A DNA stretch of 64,000 nt. It comes from Epiperipatus broadwayi (Eukaryota > Onychophora > Udeonychophora > Euonychophora > Peripatidae). The stretch spans positions 1,984,001 to 2,048,000 of the forward strand of contig JAQFVV010012529.1 in the NCBI GenBank assembly GCA_028023455.1, in the 5' to 3' direction. A model generated the notes under the pieces. That model made no database searches, was not told the DNA's origin, and saw only the letters and a program-made list of their open reading frames with translations. This document shows, piece by piece, positions 12,116 through 22,926 of this stretch. The position numbers and the translations under genes are program-made. Positions within the stretch are counted from its first letter, which is position 1; each line of letters opens with the position of its first letter.

Positions 12116-15026
12116 AAAAATATGGTTAAGATATTAATTAAAATCTTGCGATAGGCATCATGATTTTCCAGATAAAGTAGAGAGTTATCAATTGGCTGTT
12201 TTAAGGATTATTTCAGAGTGAAATAACAACTTGACATGAAAAAAATAATTAAATACTATATGTACACAATCATATTTGAAGGGCTCAATATATATATAGA
12301 GAGAGATTTTAAGCATCAAAATTATTAGTGGCAAAATATTACTACCTCTATTTGTTACAAAAAATAAAATACACATATCCAGAGAAACAGTATTTCTTAA
12401 GATAATTATAGTGATAATGTAAAAACAAAAAAATTACTTAATAGAGTTATATTGTATATGTAATTTTTTTGAATAAAACGATCAAAGAAATCATAATTAT
12501 ACAATTATTAACTTTTTGTCAGAGCATTACATTATTTTTCTTAATTAAAATAAAGCCACAAACTATAAGCATCTGTATTTGACTACATGACTAATTATAT
12601 GCTATTTAAAGAAAAATATAAATAAACAAAAGTGTAAATAAACAAAAAAAAAACCCTTAAAATTTACAAATTTTACTATATTTGACAGTCATTTTTCCTT
12701 TTCTGAGTGCAGTATGTGATTATATTTATTAATAAAATTTTTTCAGTTTATATTGAAAGTACATACATTTTATTCTTACTTTATTATTCTTTTTGAATTT
12801 GATGTGCTATATTTTGCATAATAAAATATTTTCTGAGTATAATGTAAACAGTTTTACTATATTTTAGAAGTTGAAACTTTTAATTTTCTGATAACAAGAT
12901 CACTATTATGTTTCTATAAGAGAAAAAAGTTACTAAGAAAGAAAATAATATTGCCTAGAGCTTTTCAAAAAGCTATAAAAAACAGATATTTTGCTATTTA
13001 CTTTATTTTAAAAATAAAAGTATGGTAGTTATTTTTTGTTCTTATTGCTTCTGTGAATGTATGAGTGAGCATGCACTCACTAAAATATATATAGAGATGT
13101 CCCCTCAATTTATTATTAATAACTATTATGTTTAAAATTCTGTTTATACTATAATCTTAATTTATATTAGTAGAGATATAAAAAACTAATCTGTGTTATA
13201 TATATATTGTAGCTACAACAAATCTGATGCAGTTTAGGTTTATTATACTATAACAAGGCAATAAGAAAAAAATGTGTTTAATAAAAACTCAGTCATTGAC
13301 TAATAAATATGCAAATTGCCATTTACATGTGTGTGTGCATATATGCATGTCACTTGAGAAATAAAAATGTAAACTGTCTATAATTCAAAGAAAAATTAAT
13401 TCATGCACATTATTAAAGATTATTAAGTATTATTTGGTAATATGTGAGAAACCAAGTAATAATATTGTAAAAGAAGAAGAAAAAATGCTTTTGATACATG
13501 AGAGAATTTTGAAAAGCCTAGTTTTTTTTTAAAAAAAACAGGAAAAAAAAATCTAAATTCAAACTTTATTTAATCTGTCTTTCAAATGGAAGTTTTAATT
13601 AAATACCTTTTCTATTTTTATAGAAAACTGATAGTGGATTTGGAAAAAAATATTAAAATTTTGGTATTGATAATATTTTAGAAGTTATAAATAAAAATTT
13701 AAAAGTTGACAGTGAATTTTTATTTTTCCTACATTGAGAAATGTAAATAAAGAGAAAGAAGAGAAAAAAAAACTTTTTAAATTCTTCTTTTATGTGTAAA
13801 AATCAGAATATAATGTACTAAAACTTGTATCAACATGTTTTGAAAAGAATAAATTGGGTGTGTTTCAAAAAATATATTATTGTAATGATGCAAAAGTCAT
13901 ATATCACCCAGCTGGTGATGTACATGTTGTTTGAAAACTATGTTTGAACAACATCAACATGGTATAAATAAGTCAGAAATAACCAACTATGAATTATTAT
14001 AATTCTTGTCATTCTAATTCTAGGAGCCCAGCAGTTCATTCCTTATTGCTTTGCATTGGAATGCAATCCACTATTGACCGTGTTGCCATGATTCATGCTG
14101 AAAAGAAAAAACAATCACTGATTAAAACTTTTTCTACTATAAATCATATTTTTTTCAATACTCCAGTTATAACAGTCAGTATGATGAATTTATTTAGAAG
14201 AAATCTATCTATCATGTATGGCTAGATAACCAAAAACTACACCAGTTGAAATGCCTGGAAAATGCAGTTACATCCAGAAACTGATGCTGAAGTTTGAAAA
14301 ACCAGCTTGTGCAATGTTTTCATAATGTCATGAAGGAATAAATGGATAGTGCTATATAAATTACTCAAGATTTGCAGATAGTATACATTATATAATGTCA
14401 TTAGTGCTGCTGTATTTATGATCTCTAACATCACCTGTGTTCAATGAGAAGATCATCATAGGAAAAACTAAGGAAGGAAAAAAAACATGGTTAGTAACTG
14501 ATATTCAGTATTTAATGTGGTAAAATCTTATCTTTATAAATACCACAAGGCCTTAAACTTGAACCATAGTTTAAACTTAAAATATCTTTTGCTACTATAA
14601 TATTTGTCTGTGAATACTTTGATAGTTGCGAATATATTTATGACAGTTTTATTTATTCATTATTAATAAATTTCCTACATTTTTTTAATTAATCTATTTA
14701 ATTTGTGTTTGTAACTCAATCCAAATATATGTTCTGAGAAATCTTGTAATTTACTGGGGGATATGCTGAGGTAGTGGTAATAATTGATGATGAGAATTTT
14801 TTAAAAACTTTTCCAAAAGTAAACTTTCTTTTTAGGTTTGGCACCTTTGAATTTCTCTTTATTGAAAGTGAAAAACAAAGTATTTTTGGATAGTACTTAT
14901 ATTTTTAAATTATAAAATTTTATATTTGAATTAAAATTTTTATTTGAATTTTATTAACCAAAATTTACATTACTATGATACACATCTTGAATATAGATCA
15001 ACACATATCTTGAAAATCTCATTATC
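12116..15026. other. AT-rich intergenic, no gene supported
   Basis: Mostly low complexity. A block at 13860-14460 is less AT-rich and holds an open frame of 78 codons at 13989-14225 (plus strand), but the product matches nothing I know and no splice or promoter context supports it. A decayed mobile sequence is possible there. Confidence 0.45.
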
Positions 15027-17317
15027 TATATTGTGCCATTACAATTTAGTCACTAGATAAATTTATAGTAATGTGCATGTAGAAAAGGTAAACCAAAAAT
15101 CATCATCACAATTTTATATAACCATAAAAGAAGCTGTAGGGCATCCAAGTTCAAACCCTACCAGATCAAAATTCTAAAAGCTTTAAACCGAGAAAGAGTG
15201 GGACAACAATTATATGCTTTATTTGTTTGTGTGTTGATAGAAAGGTAATACACACATTTAAACTATTTAATATTTAAATTTTCTGTTAAAAAGCAAAGTT
15301 ATAATGCATACATATAGGCAATGTATGTGTAAATTATTTAATTGTTTTATATTTCAAATATTAAACATTTTAACTTTCTTTAAAACTAACCTATGCTTGA
15401 TCAATTCTAATATTTTATTCTATACTTTTATTTTGCTTTTCTTTAATTATAATTGGGATTTAAAAGTTACAGACTTAATTAAATAATTGGGTTATAATTA
15501 CTAAGCTAGCAATCATATTATTTAAGGTTAGTTTATGAATGATTTGAAAGAATGAAGGATGTGTGTACATTACATACAAAAATTTACATTTCCTAAATAT
15601 TGAAAGAAAAGGAAGTATTAAATCTGTCAAATTATTTTTTTTGTACAATTTTTTTGTTAAAAGAGGAAATCTGTTTAATCAGATATCGATCTTTGTAGCA
15701 ATTTTTTTTTGTAAATGATTGTTTCACTTTGGAAGCTTATAATGGGTCAGAGCTCTAAATTTTGAAATTGTCTTATCTCAAGATCTAAAGAAGGAAGCTC
15801 AAAGATTTGAAGTGTTACCTGGATGTTAAAAAAAAAAAAAAAAAAAGAAAAGAAAGGAAATAAGGATTGAGTCTATTTTTTTTTTTAAACAAAAGTGTCT
15901 GGAAAAAGGATTAAACTTTTCAGTTGAAAAATAATTTAGTTGAAAATAAATTAGAGATCTAATTAAAACAAATTTGTCCAAAAATAGCAAGTGATGCTAT
16001 CTCTGATTGGTTAAGTTAGCTAAAAATTGGATATAAAAAGCTGTCTTGAATTATTATTAGGATTATTGTTTATGATTCAGATTATTAAACTATCCAATTG
16101 AATGCTGAAAATATAAGAAATGGCTGGCTAGAAAAATTATATGTATGTCCCATCGGTTCCGGACCATCTGGGGAAGCTGCACATCACATAGGAAAGAAAA
16201 GATGTGTCTAAAATAATATTCTACACCTTTCAACTGACCAGAGAAATAAGATGTTTTTAATAGAAGGAAGAAAGCATTCACCTGCATTCAAAGAAGATGA
16301 ATTAATCTACTGATAAATATTAATCATCAAGTCCAATTAATTGTTACAACAACTGATTTTAAACTCAAGAAAATTTACAAATGGGAAAACAACTGCTGTA
16401 TTTCATCCACATGCTTGACAGGAAGAGAAGAAAAATTAATATAATGATTTCCAAATTGTCCACTAAAGCAAATAACCTCAATAGAGTCATCATCATCAAA
16501 TAGTTATCCACCTCAAGAAAGAGATTGTTCCCAGTAAAACGGAAATGGTAGCTGCAGAAATATAAACATTATACAAGACAAGTTTGAACCCTTGGAAATT
16601 CGCCACAAACAAAAGATCGGTAATATGACTTTTTATATCTATTTTCTTTATGATATCAGTCTTAATAAACATTTTAGCAATAAAGTGGTATATTTTATTT
16701 AAAGAACTTTTAAAGACTATTCAGATCGATTAAAACAAGAATGTCTTACTAATAATAACTTTGAGCTTCATAAATGATCTTGAATGTATCAAAATTATTT
16801 GTTTATTAATTTTACAGTTATGAAAATATTAATGTGTAAAACAATTTTTTTTTATGGTATTATGATTTTAGTTTTAACTAATATATTATTATTATTTTGG
16901 TTTTAAATAATATTTTGTTATTATGGGATAAAACACGCACATACATAATGATATTTTTATATGTGTATAATTGCGACTGAATGTGAAATAATGAGTAGTA
17001 TTAGAATATTAGATTATTTTGTTTCAAGTTAAGTATAGATTTCAGCGCTTGGAAGGGAGGGGGAGATAATGATTTAAAACTCTTTTCTAAAACTTGCTCT
17101 TTCAATTCTACTAACATTTTTTTTTTACATTCTATTTACATGTTGGATTTTTAAAGTATGTGTGCTAATGAGCAGATAATATTTTTTTTTCTTAAAATAC
17201 TTTTCTCATGGAGTGAAAATCATGGTCAATGTGACGTCCAACTTAATACAAAATACATTTGAAGGGAAAGGGGGAAGAACTTAAAATTAATCTGAGGATT
17301 GTTATATAATCAATTAT

Positions 17318-17334
17318 TATTATTATTATTATTC
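17318..17334. repeat. (ATT)n microsatellite, longer in 5' LTR than in 3' LTR
   Basis: A short ATT run in the 5' LTR has more repeats than its counterpart near 25211-25228, one of the few length differences between the two LTRs. Confidence 0.7.
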
Positions 17335-17981
17335 ATGTCAATTTTCATATTTATCTAGAAATTTTTATGTATATGTTAGAAATGTAGTAATAAATATTAG
17401 TTTGTTTTATTAAACGAGGCGTATATATTTCATTAAGTGTAGTCTTTGTTAAGTGTGATTATTCATCATCATCAATGGTTGAATATTAGTTATTTAAGAT
17501 ATAAGTAAATATGCTAAAATTAAGCAATAATTATGAATTTCTTTATAAAAATTAGTTTTATGTTTAGGCTTAGTCCTAGAGCTGTAGTTGAAACCCTTGT
17601 CATTATTGTTATTATTATCATCATCATCATCGTCATCAACGTTTTAATTAATGAGCTGTTTAACTGTTTAAAGGCCATAAATAAATATTGATTTTATAAT
17701 ATTTAGTGATTTCTTAGTATTATTATAACCACATCCCATCATCTATTTCATGCAAGGATGAGTGAATTGCCATCCTAAATTAGTTATATATAATCTGAGC
17801 TAGTGAACTTATAAAAATATTGAAACACATTTGTTATGTTAAGATCTGAGAAATGATTTATGTTCAATGAACTCCACTGTGGTTTAAAGATGTTTTACTT
17901 TTACCTAAATATTAGTGCTTATAGTGATATGGCTCAAAAAGCAAAATCTCTCATTTTTATTAGAAATAAAGTACCAAAAAG

Positions 17982-18064
17982 GGATTCAAACCCGGTACAT
18001 GTGAAAGGTTATTAGATATAACCGTGTCTAGATTCAGATAATCTAGTGGCGCCCTGCTAGACCA
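17982..18064 (-). repeat. tRNA-like (SINE-like) module inside the LTR, antisense
   Basis: Read on the minus strand, TGGTCTAGCAGG resembles a Pol III A box and GGTTTGAATCC a B box, about 70 bp apart, as in tRNA genes and tRNA-derived SINEs. Between them is a 7-bp perfect stem (CTAGATT/AATCTAG, 18028-18046) in the place of an anticodon arm. The same module occurs at about 18493-18575 and 25878-25961. It may be a captured SINE or tRNA fragment. Transcription by Pol III is not shown. Confidence 0.55.
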
Positions 18065-18407
18065 TATTCACTTAGTATTTGTTTAAACATGCACTTAACA
18101 TCAAACCAAGAAATGAAAGTGGATAAGATCTACTGCCTGTATACCTGAGTTATATTTTATTGAATTACGAGTGTACTCACTTCACGTGATTTCCATATAC
18201 CTGAGTTATAATATTTGCTCATAATTTGCTTATAATTCTTGATAGTGTTATATTTTGAACCTTTACTTAATATCTTGATATTTGAACTCCTTCACTTATA
18301 TGGTAACAGTTATATTGTAACCATCAATAATAATTTGAGCGACCTTTTATATTACTTGAGGTGAATCACAGGACACCTTGATCTTCCAAAGTTCGAACGC
18401 ACATTGC

Positions 18408-18430
18408 GGCTCCGGGTCTTGCCCGGAGCC
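18408..18430. other. GC-rich perfect hairpin (9-bp stem)
   Basis: GGCTCCGGG, loop TCTTG, CCCGGAGCC. It lies in a GC- and CpG-rich segment of about 80 bp (18360-18450) that exists only in the 5' LTR, at the junction of the duplicated halves. It may be a small insertion or foreign filler sequence. Confidence 0.75.
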
Positions 18431-18492
18431 ACGTCCGTCCGAGAGTCGATAGAAATCTTCCATTTTTATTAGAAATAAAGTACCAAAAAAGG

Positions 18493-18575
18493 GGGTTCAA
18501 ACACGGTACATGTGAAAGGTTATTAGATATAACCGTGTCTAGATTCAGATAATCTAGTGGTGCCCTGCTCGACCA
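18493..18575 (-). repeat. Second copy of the antisense tRNA-like module
   Basis: Same A-box-like and B-box-like words as at 17982-18064, with a few substitutions (for example GTTTGAACCC in the B-box region). It arose through the tandem duplication in the 5' LTR. Confidence 0.5.
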
Positions 18576-18846
18576 TATTCACTTAGTATTTGTTTAAACA
18601 TGCACTTAACATCAAACCAAGAAATGAAAGTGGATAAGATCTACTGCCTGTATACCTGAGTTATATTTTATTGAATTACTAGTGTACTCACTTCACATGA
18701 TTTCCATATACCTGAGGTATAATACATTGCTATAATACTTGTTATTAATAATTTGATCAACCTTTAATTCTTGATATTTATGGAGATATTGAACTCCTTT
18801 ACTAGGTATGTAATATTTTTTTTTGAGTCATTTTATTATGTTACAA

Positions 18847-18865
18847 TGGACACCCAACTGGGGCC
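18847..18865 (+). other. Primer-binding site, tRNA-Lys-like
   Basis: TGGACACCCAACTGGGGCC starts immediately after the LTR. TGG pairs with a tRNA CCA end, and the CCCAAC...GGGGC pattern resembles the lysine-tRNA PBS of Drosophila gypsy with one inserted and one missing base. The tRNA identity is an inference. Confidence 0.75.
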
Positions 18866-20174
18866 TGATATTTTACCATATACCTGAAAAAGAGAGTCTA
18901 TAGAATGATGGGAGATGTGTGGTTAAAAATAGAGAAAATTTTTTAGTAAAATTTTTTTTTTCAGTAAAAATTTTTTTTTTGGCTTACAAAATTTTCTTGG
19001 CCAAACAGTCTTATTTTAGATGATGATGTTTAATATGATTTAATTTTTCATTGATGATGATAAAATGGGTACAGCCATAAAACAGCTTAGTTTTTTTTTA
19101 TCAATTTTGAAAATAGAGATGAATATCACAACTTAAGACAAAGGTGAAATAAATAATAGATTTTTTTTTGTGGAACATTAAAATGATTTATTGCCAGATA
19201 GGATAGGCATAGTAATAGTGTTGAATTATGGAATAGTAGTCTCATGTGTGTTTGGGGAGTTCATTTTGTAAAAAGTCTATGATTTTAGAGGTTTGATTGG
19301 ATGGTTGATCGTTGGAGTTTGGTTGGTTAGATTGCAGTTTTGATGATGAGTGGAGAGTTTTGTCATTGCCTTGAGAATGCTATGTATTTCGTGTAACTTA
19401 TGAATGATCAAACCCATTCACTGCTCCAACCCAATTTATATGTTATCTTTATTTTATCATGAAGCAGTTAACAGCAGACCTGCCATGATACCAGCCTATA
19501 AGTCTCCAAGAGAGAGAGCATGGCATAGTTTTCCAATCAAGTTTATATGTTATTCTTATTTGATCATGAAGCAGTTAACAGTAGTCCTGCCATGATACCA
19601 GCCTATAAGTCTCCAAGAGAGAGAGAGCAAGGTTTCGTTTTTGTAGTCCTTAATAAGCAGGGGATTCTTTGATACTAGCCACATAAGACTCCAAGAGAGA
19701 GAGCAAGGCATAGTTTATCTATTTTAGCCCCTAAGACTTAAAATACATCTTTTATTGCAACAGACTTTGCTTCATTCAATCAAGGGTTGTGGTGGTTAAT
19801 AGTGATCGAATTGGGATGATCTTCTGAGTGCTCGTGATACATTGTGTGATTATAGTGCTGTGACTGAATTCTTTTATTTATCTCAAGATTGTGAACTGCT
19901 AGTCATTCTGTGGACTGTCAATATCTGTCGGATTTCTGGGAGAATGGATGAATGTATAATTTGGGCTATTACAGACAGACATGCACTATATAGATTATTG
20001 TTGTGTAGTTCATTAAATAAGGATATTAAAATTTTTTTTTTTTTTGTATTTGTAATGCATAATAAGGTGAAAATCAAATCAGTCAGTTGGTCAGAATAGG
20101 TGTCAGACAGGGAGAAGATGTGTGGATTTTTGATGGTCAGGGAAGTACAGATGGGATATATATAGTTTTATAAC
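18866..20174 (+). other. Leader of the long-LTR element with 105-bp tandem repeats
   Basis: Noncoding by inspection. Units starting 'ttatatgtta' at 19436 and 19541 (period 105 bp) both contain 'gaagcagttaacag', 'tgccatgataccagcctata' and 'agtctccaagagagagag'. A partial third copy follows at about 19671-19712. Such leader repeats could take part in packaging, but no function is shown. Short open frames at 19404-19595 and 19842-20099 are incidental. Confidence 0.6.
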
Positions 20175-21101
20175 ATGAGTGAACTAAATTATAGTATGGA
20201 AGAGGTTATGGAAGAGGAAGGTGCCCCAATACCAGGAATCAGTGATCGTTTTCATACTGAAGAAGAGGATGGGGAGGTTTTCTTAAAAACACAAGAGGAA
20301 AGAGAGGAAGTAGAGGAAGATGCCTTTAATGTTAGTAGCAATAATACGGCCTCAAGTGTGGAAGTAGATGAGGAGTCAGAAGTGGGCCAGGCTCAAATAG
20401 CAAAGATGGCACCATCAGACATGGACATGATAATGCAGATGCTCAGAAGTATGAGAGAAGATAGTAAGCAAAGTATGGTAAATCTAGAACAAAAGATGGA
20501 GAAAAATATAGAAAGTCTAAGAGAAGATAGTAAGCAAGGGATGGTAAATCTAGAACAAAAGATGGAGAAAAATATAGAAAGTCTAAGAGAAGATAGTAAG
20601 CAAAGGATGGAAAATCTAGAACAAAAGATAGGTCAATCTATGGAGAAAAGTATAGAAGGTTTAAGGGTAAATCTAGAGAACTCTATTGACAATAACAACC
20701 AAATGATCATAGCCTTGGAAACTAGAATTGAAAAATCCAACATAGAGTGTAAAAATAGATTTGCTTCATTAGAGGAGAGGATAGAAGGAGTGTGTAGGTC
20801 TATGGAAGTCACCAAACAGGAGGGCTGTCAAGGACTGCAGTTATTAAAGGCTCAAGTGGAGCAGTCTATCGAAGAAAATAAGAGAGAAATTGAGTTAGTT
20901 AGGAATGAGGTCCATGGTTTGGTCTCCCAATCCATATCAGAATGCATAGAAAAGAATGCCGAAATAACTTCTGCAGGAATTCATATTAGATTAGAGGAGG
21001 TGGTAGCCAAAGTGGACTCATATAAGGAAGCCACTTTGGGCTGTGTAGATCAAACCCTCACTATGAAAAATAAGTTTAGTGGCTTAGAAAAGGAAATATG
21101 A
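20175..21101 (+). CDS. Gag-like coiled-coil protein, N-terminal part (308 aa)
   Basis: Lies in the internal region where Gag would be expected. Residues 3-75 are strongly acidic. From about residue 85 to the end it is a highly charged, heptad-like coiled coil with almost no tryptophan or proline. Residues 94-163 are three near-identical tandem units of 22-26 residues starting REDSKQ and containing NLEQK, encoded by 66-bp DNA repeats (20454-20519, 20520-20585, 20586-20663), so the coil has grown by duplication. I see no capsid motif or zinc knuckle, so calling it Gag rests on position. The frame ends at TGA 21099-21101, yet the next frame is already open from 21091, so one frameshift probably splits a longer protein. 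The start chosen is the first ATG of the open frame. It could instead be an accessory structural protein specific to this family. Confidence 0.65.
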   Translation: MSELNYSMEEVMEEEGAPIPGISDRFHTEEEDGEVFLKTQEEREEVEEDAFNVSSNNTASSVEVDEESEVGQAQIAKMAPSDMDMIMQMLRSMREDSKQSMVNLEQKMEKNIESLREDSKQGMVNLEQKMEKNIESLREDSKQRMENLEQKIGQSMEKSIEGLRVNLENSIDNNNQMIIALETRIEKSNIECKNRFASLEERIEGVCRSMEVTKQEGCQGLQLLKAQVEQSIEENKREIELVRNEVHGLVSQSISECIEKNAEITSAGIHIRLEEVVAKVDSYKEATLGCVDQTLTMKNKFSGLEKEI

Positions 21102-21117
21102 GAAAGTTAAGGGAAGC

Positions 21118-22047
21118 ATGGCCAATGAGTGTGTACAAATTGACCAAAATCTTAGGAAAGAATTGGGGAAACAAATGGATAGCTTTAGGGAGGAGATAGT
21201 AAAAAGGGACAAGTCAAGTTCTTTAGAAGAGGGACCCAGAATGAATCAACATGAATTGGGTGTTATGTTGGAAAAGGTTGAGGAGAACCAGAAGGCCTAT
21301 GTTGTGGAATACATAAACCCCAAGATGGATGATCTCTACCAGAAAATAGGGGAATTAAAAGATCGTATTAATGTAGGGCTGCAGGATCAGTCAAACCTAA
21401 ATTCAGGGCAGAGCGATGGTAGCATCAGTCCAGATGACTGTAGGGATAGCTCAGAACAGAGTCAGTCAGAGAAAAGGATGCCTACTTTAGTTAACAATCC
21501 ACAAGGTGAAAAAGAAGTAGAAAGGCCGATATTAGCCATAATACCAAATCTCCCAGTAAAGAAAGTAAATGAGATGATGACCAAAGAGCAGATTGGGATA
21601 GATCATGAAGTGAAAAGAAGGAAAAGAGAGTTGGAGGAAAAACTTCATGCATCCGATAAGATGATTGATTTAAGAGAGGCAATAAGGGAGATGAAACCAG
21701 TTATTTTAGAAAGAGAGCAAAAGTTTCAACAGTCTGTAGTTCTCAATCTAGTAACAAACCAGCATGTGTGGTTTCAAAAATCTGTCTTCTTAAATAGATT
21801 GGAGATACCTTATATATGGTATAGAGAGGCAATCTCTCTGAAAAATATAAATGACCAAATCTCTCTGAAAAATTCAACTGCTCTGGAAAAGTCAAAAATA
21901 AGTTATATCTGGTACAGAGAGGCAATCTCTCTGAAAAATGTAAATGTCCAGTGTGTATCAGACAGAGAATCAATCTCTCTGAAAAATTTAAATGCTCTGT
22001 TAAATTTAAGTGTGCCTTATATTTGGTACAAAGAGTCAACTTTTTAG
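21118..22047 (+). CDS. Continuation of the coiled-coil protein plus repeat-encoding segment (309 aa)
   Basis: This frame is open from 21091 but its first ATG is at 21118. Residues 1-130 or so continue the charged coiled coil. A serine- and glutamine-rich linker and a basic segment (VKRRKREL) follow. From about residue 225 the protein becomes a repeat array with the word YIWYRE followed by SLKN, encoded by the minisatellite at 21790-22480. The array then continues in other frames (21951-22322 and 22319-22615), still giving the same residue words, because indels between units shifted the frame. I do not recognise the repeat as a named domain. The whole stretch is best read as one decayed gag-like gene, with function unknown. 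Confidence 0.55.
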   Translation: MANECVQIDQNLRKELGKQMDSFREEIVKRDKSSSLEEGPRMNQHELGVMLEKVEENQKAYVVEYINPKMDDLYQKIGELKDRINVGLQDQSNLNSGQSDGSISPDDCRDSSEQSQSEKRMPTLVNNPQGEKEVERPILAIIPNLPVKKVNEMMTKEQIGIDHEVKRRKRELEEKLHASDKMIDLREAIREMKPVILEREQKFQQSVVLNLVTNQHVWFQKSVFLNRLEIPYIWYREAISLKNINDQISLKNSTALEKSKISYIWYREAISLKNVNVQCVSDRESISLKNLNALLNLSVPYIWYKESTF

Positions 22048-22480
22048 AGAGTTTAAAAATAAATTATACATGGCACAGAGAGTCAATCTCTCTGAAGAGT
22101 TTTAATGTCCATTATATATGGTACAAAGAAAATATCTCTCTGAAAAATGTAAATGCTCTGGAAATTTTAAATGTGCCTTATATATGGTACAAAGAGTCAA
22201 CCTTTCTAGAAAATTTAAAAATAAATTATATATGGCCCAGAGAATCAACCTCTCTGGAAGATTTAAGGATGAATTATATATGGTACAAAGACAACCTTTC
22301 TAGAAAATTAAAAAAAAAGTGAAGATAATTGGAAGATTTAAGGTGAATTATATATGGTACAGAGAGTCAATCTTTCTGGAAAGTTTAAAAATAAAGTATG
22401 TATGGTATAGAGAGTCAATCTCTCTGAAAAACTTCAAGGCATATTACATAAGGTACCAAGAGTCCATATTTCTAAATGGA
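21790..22480 (+). repeat. Protein-coding minisatellite, basic unit about 48 bp
   Basis: About ten units share 'tatatatggtac' or close variants followed by 'agagagtcaatctctctg'. The commonest spacing is 48 bp (for example 22225 to 22273 and 22348 to 22396), encoding a 16-residue unit with core YIWYRES and SL; some units are longer or compound. The unit is a whole number of codons. The array sits between the coiled-coil frame and the pol remnant. Confidence 0.8.
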
Positions 22481-22615
22481 GTTTGTAATAGGAGGTTATA
22501 TAAAATAAATCCTCCAGATATGTTTTATAAATATCCAGTCAAGATGAAAAATGGAAATATTAAAAAGGGACTGGATGTACAGGTACATTTTTATGCAGAC
22601 CACAATATGATTTGA
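22319..22615 (+). pseudogene. End of repeat frame and start of pol C-terminal remnant
   Basis: The first half translates the last YIWYRES-type units. The second half (from about 22470) leaves the repeat and reads into non-repetitive sequence ending HNMI before a stop. The frame that follows at 22612 is recognisably the integrase C-terminal tail, so the junction between repeat and pol lies near 22470-22500 and a frameshift lies near 22610. Confidence 0.5.
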
Positions 22616-22740
22616 AAAGAAAAAGCCATTCCAAATTACTAAAAAAAATAGGAGAGAATGCCTTTATGCTTGCTGCTCTTGATGGGAATAAGGGAACCTA
22701 TAATGCTAGGAGTTTGATCCCTTATACTTCAGCAGAATAG
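22612..22740 (+). pseudogene. C-terminal remnant of Gypsy pol (integrase tail)
   Basis: About 42 codons ending TAG at 22738-22740. The residues KIGENAFML and, near the end, NARSLIPY resemble the extreme C terminus of Ty3/Gypsy integrases, where a short beta-rich segment is followed by a conserved N-A/V-x-x-L-x-P-Y motif. The catalytic core, the zinc-binding HHCC domain and all upstream pol domains are missing. It lies about 170 bp before the PPT, as pol does in complete elements. This scrap is the best evidence that the family derives from an autonomous Gypsy element by deletion of most of pol. Confidence 0.6.
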
Positions 22741-22912
22741 CCTGGCAAAGATCTCCAAATAAATTACTTTTAGGTTTTCTAATGAAAAATATATTTACCA
22801 GTAGTTAATTTTTTTTTTATATATTATAAGTGTTTATTATTATTAGTGTATTTATTAGTTAGGATTTTTTTTTTTAAATATAGTTAAAACAAAAGTGCTG
22901 ATGATTTTATCC

Positions 22913-22926
22913 GAAGGGGGAGAAAG
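22913..22926 (+). other. Polypurine tract
   Basis: GAAGGGGGAGAAAG directly abuts the start of the 3' LTR, the expected plus-strand primer site. Together with the PBS it fixes the element's orientation. Confidence 0.85.

Larger units (their letters stand above)
15031..18846 (+). repeat. 5' LTR (3,816 bp) with internal duplication
   Basis: Begins TTGTGCCATTAC and ends GTTACAA, directly against the PBS. It matches 22927-26258 from end to end, but its last kilobase carries a tandem duplication of about 508 bp (17944-18451 against 18452 onward), which accounts for the length difference of 484 bp. The open frames at 15304-15486 and 16090-16287 recur in the 3' LTR simply because the LTR is repeated; they are not genes. 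Confidence 0.85.

Noticed and set aside
13989-14225. 78-codon plus-strand frame as a possible gene
   Set aside because: No homologue, conserved motif or flanking gene structure is visible.
15304-15486. 60-codon open frame repeated exactly at 23200-23382
   Set aside because: It recurs only because it lies in the two LTRs. Its codons are low-complexity, and no coding evidence exists beyond the duplication.
16090-16287. 65-codon minus-strand frame, also at 23987-24184
   Set aside because: Same explanation: LTR sequence seen twice. Substitutions between the copies do not show a coding pattern.
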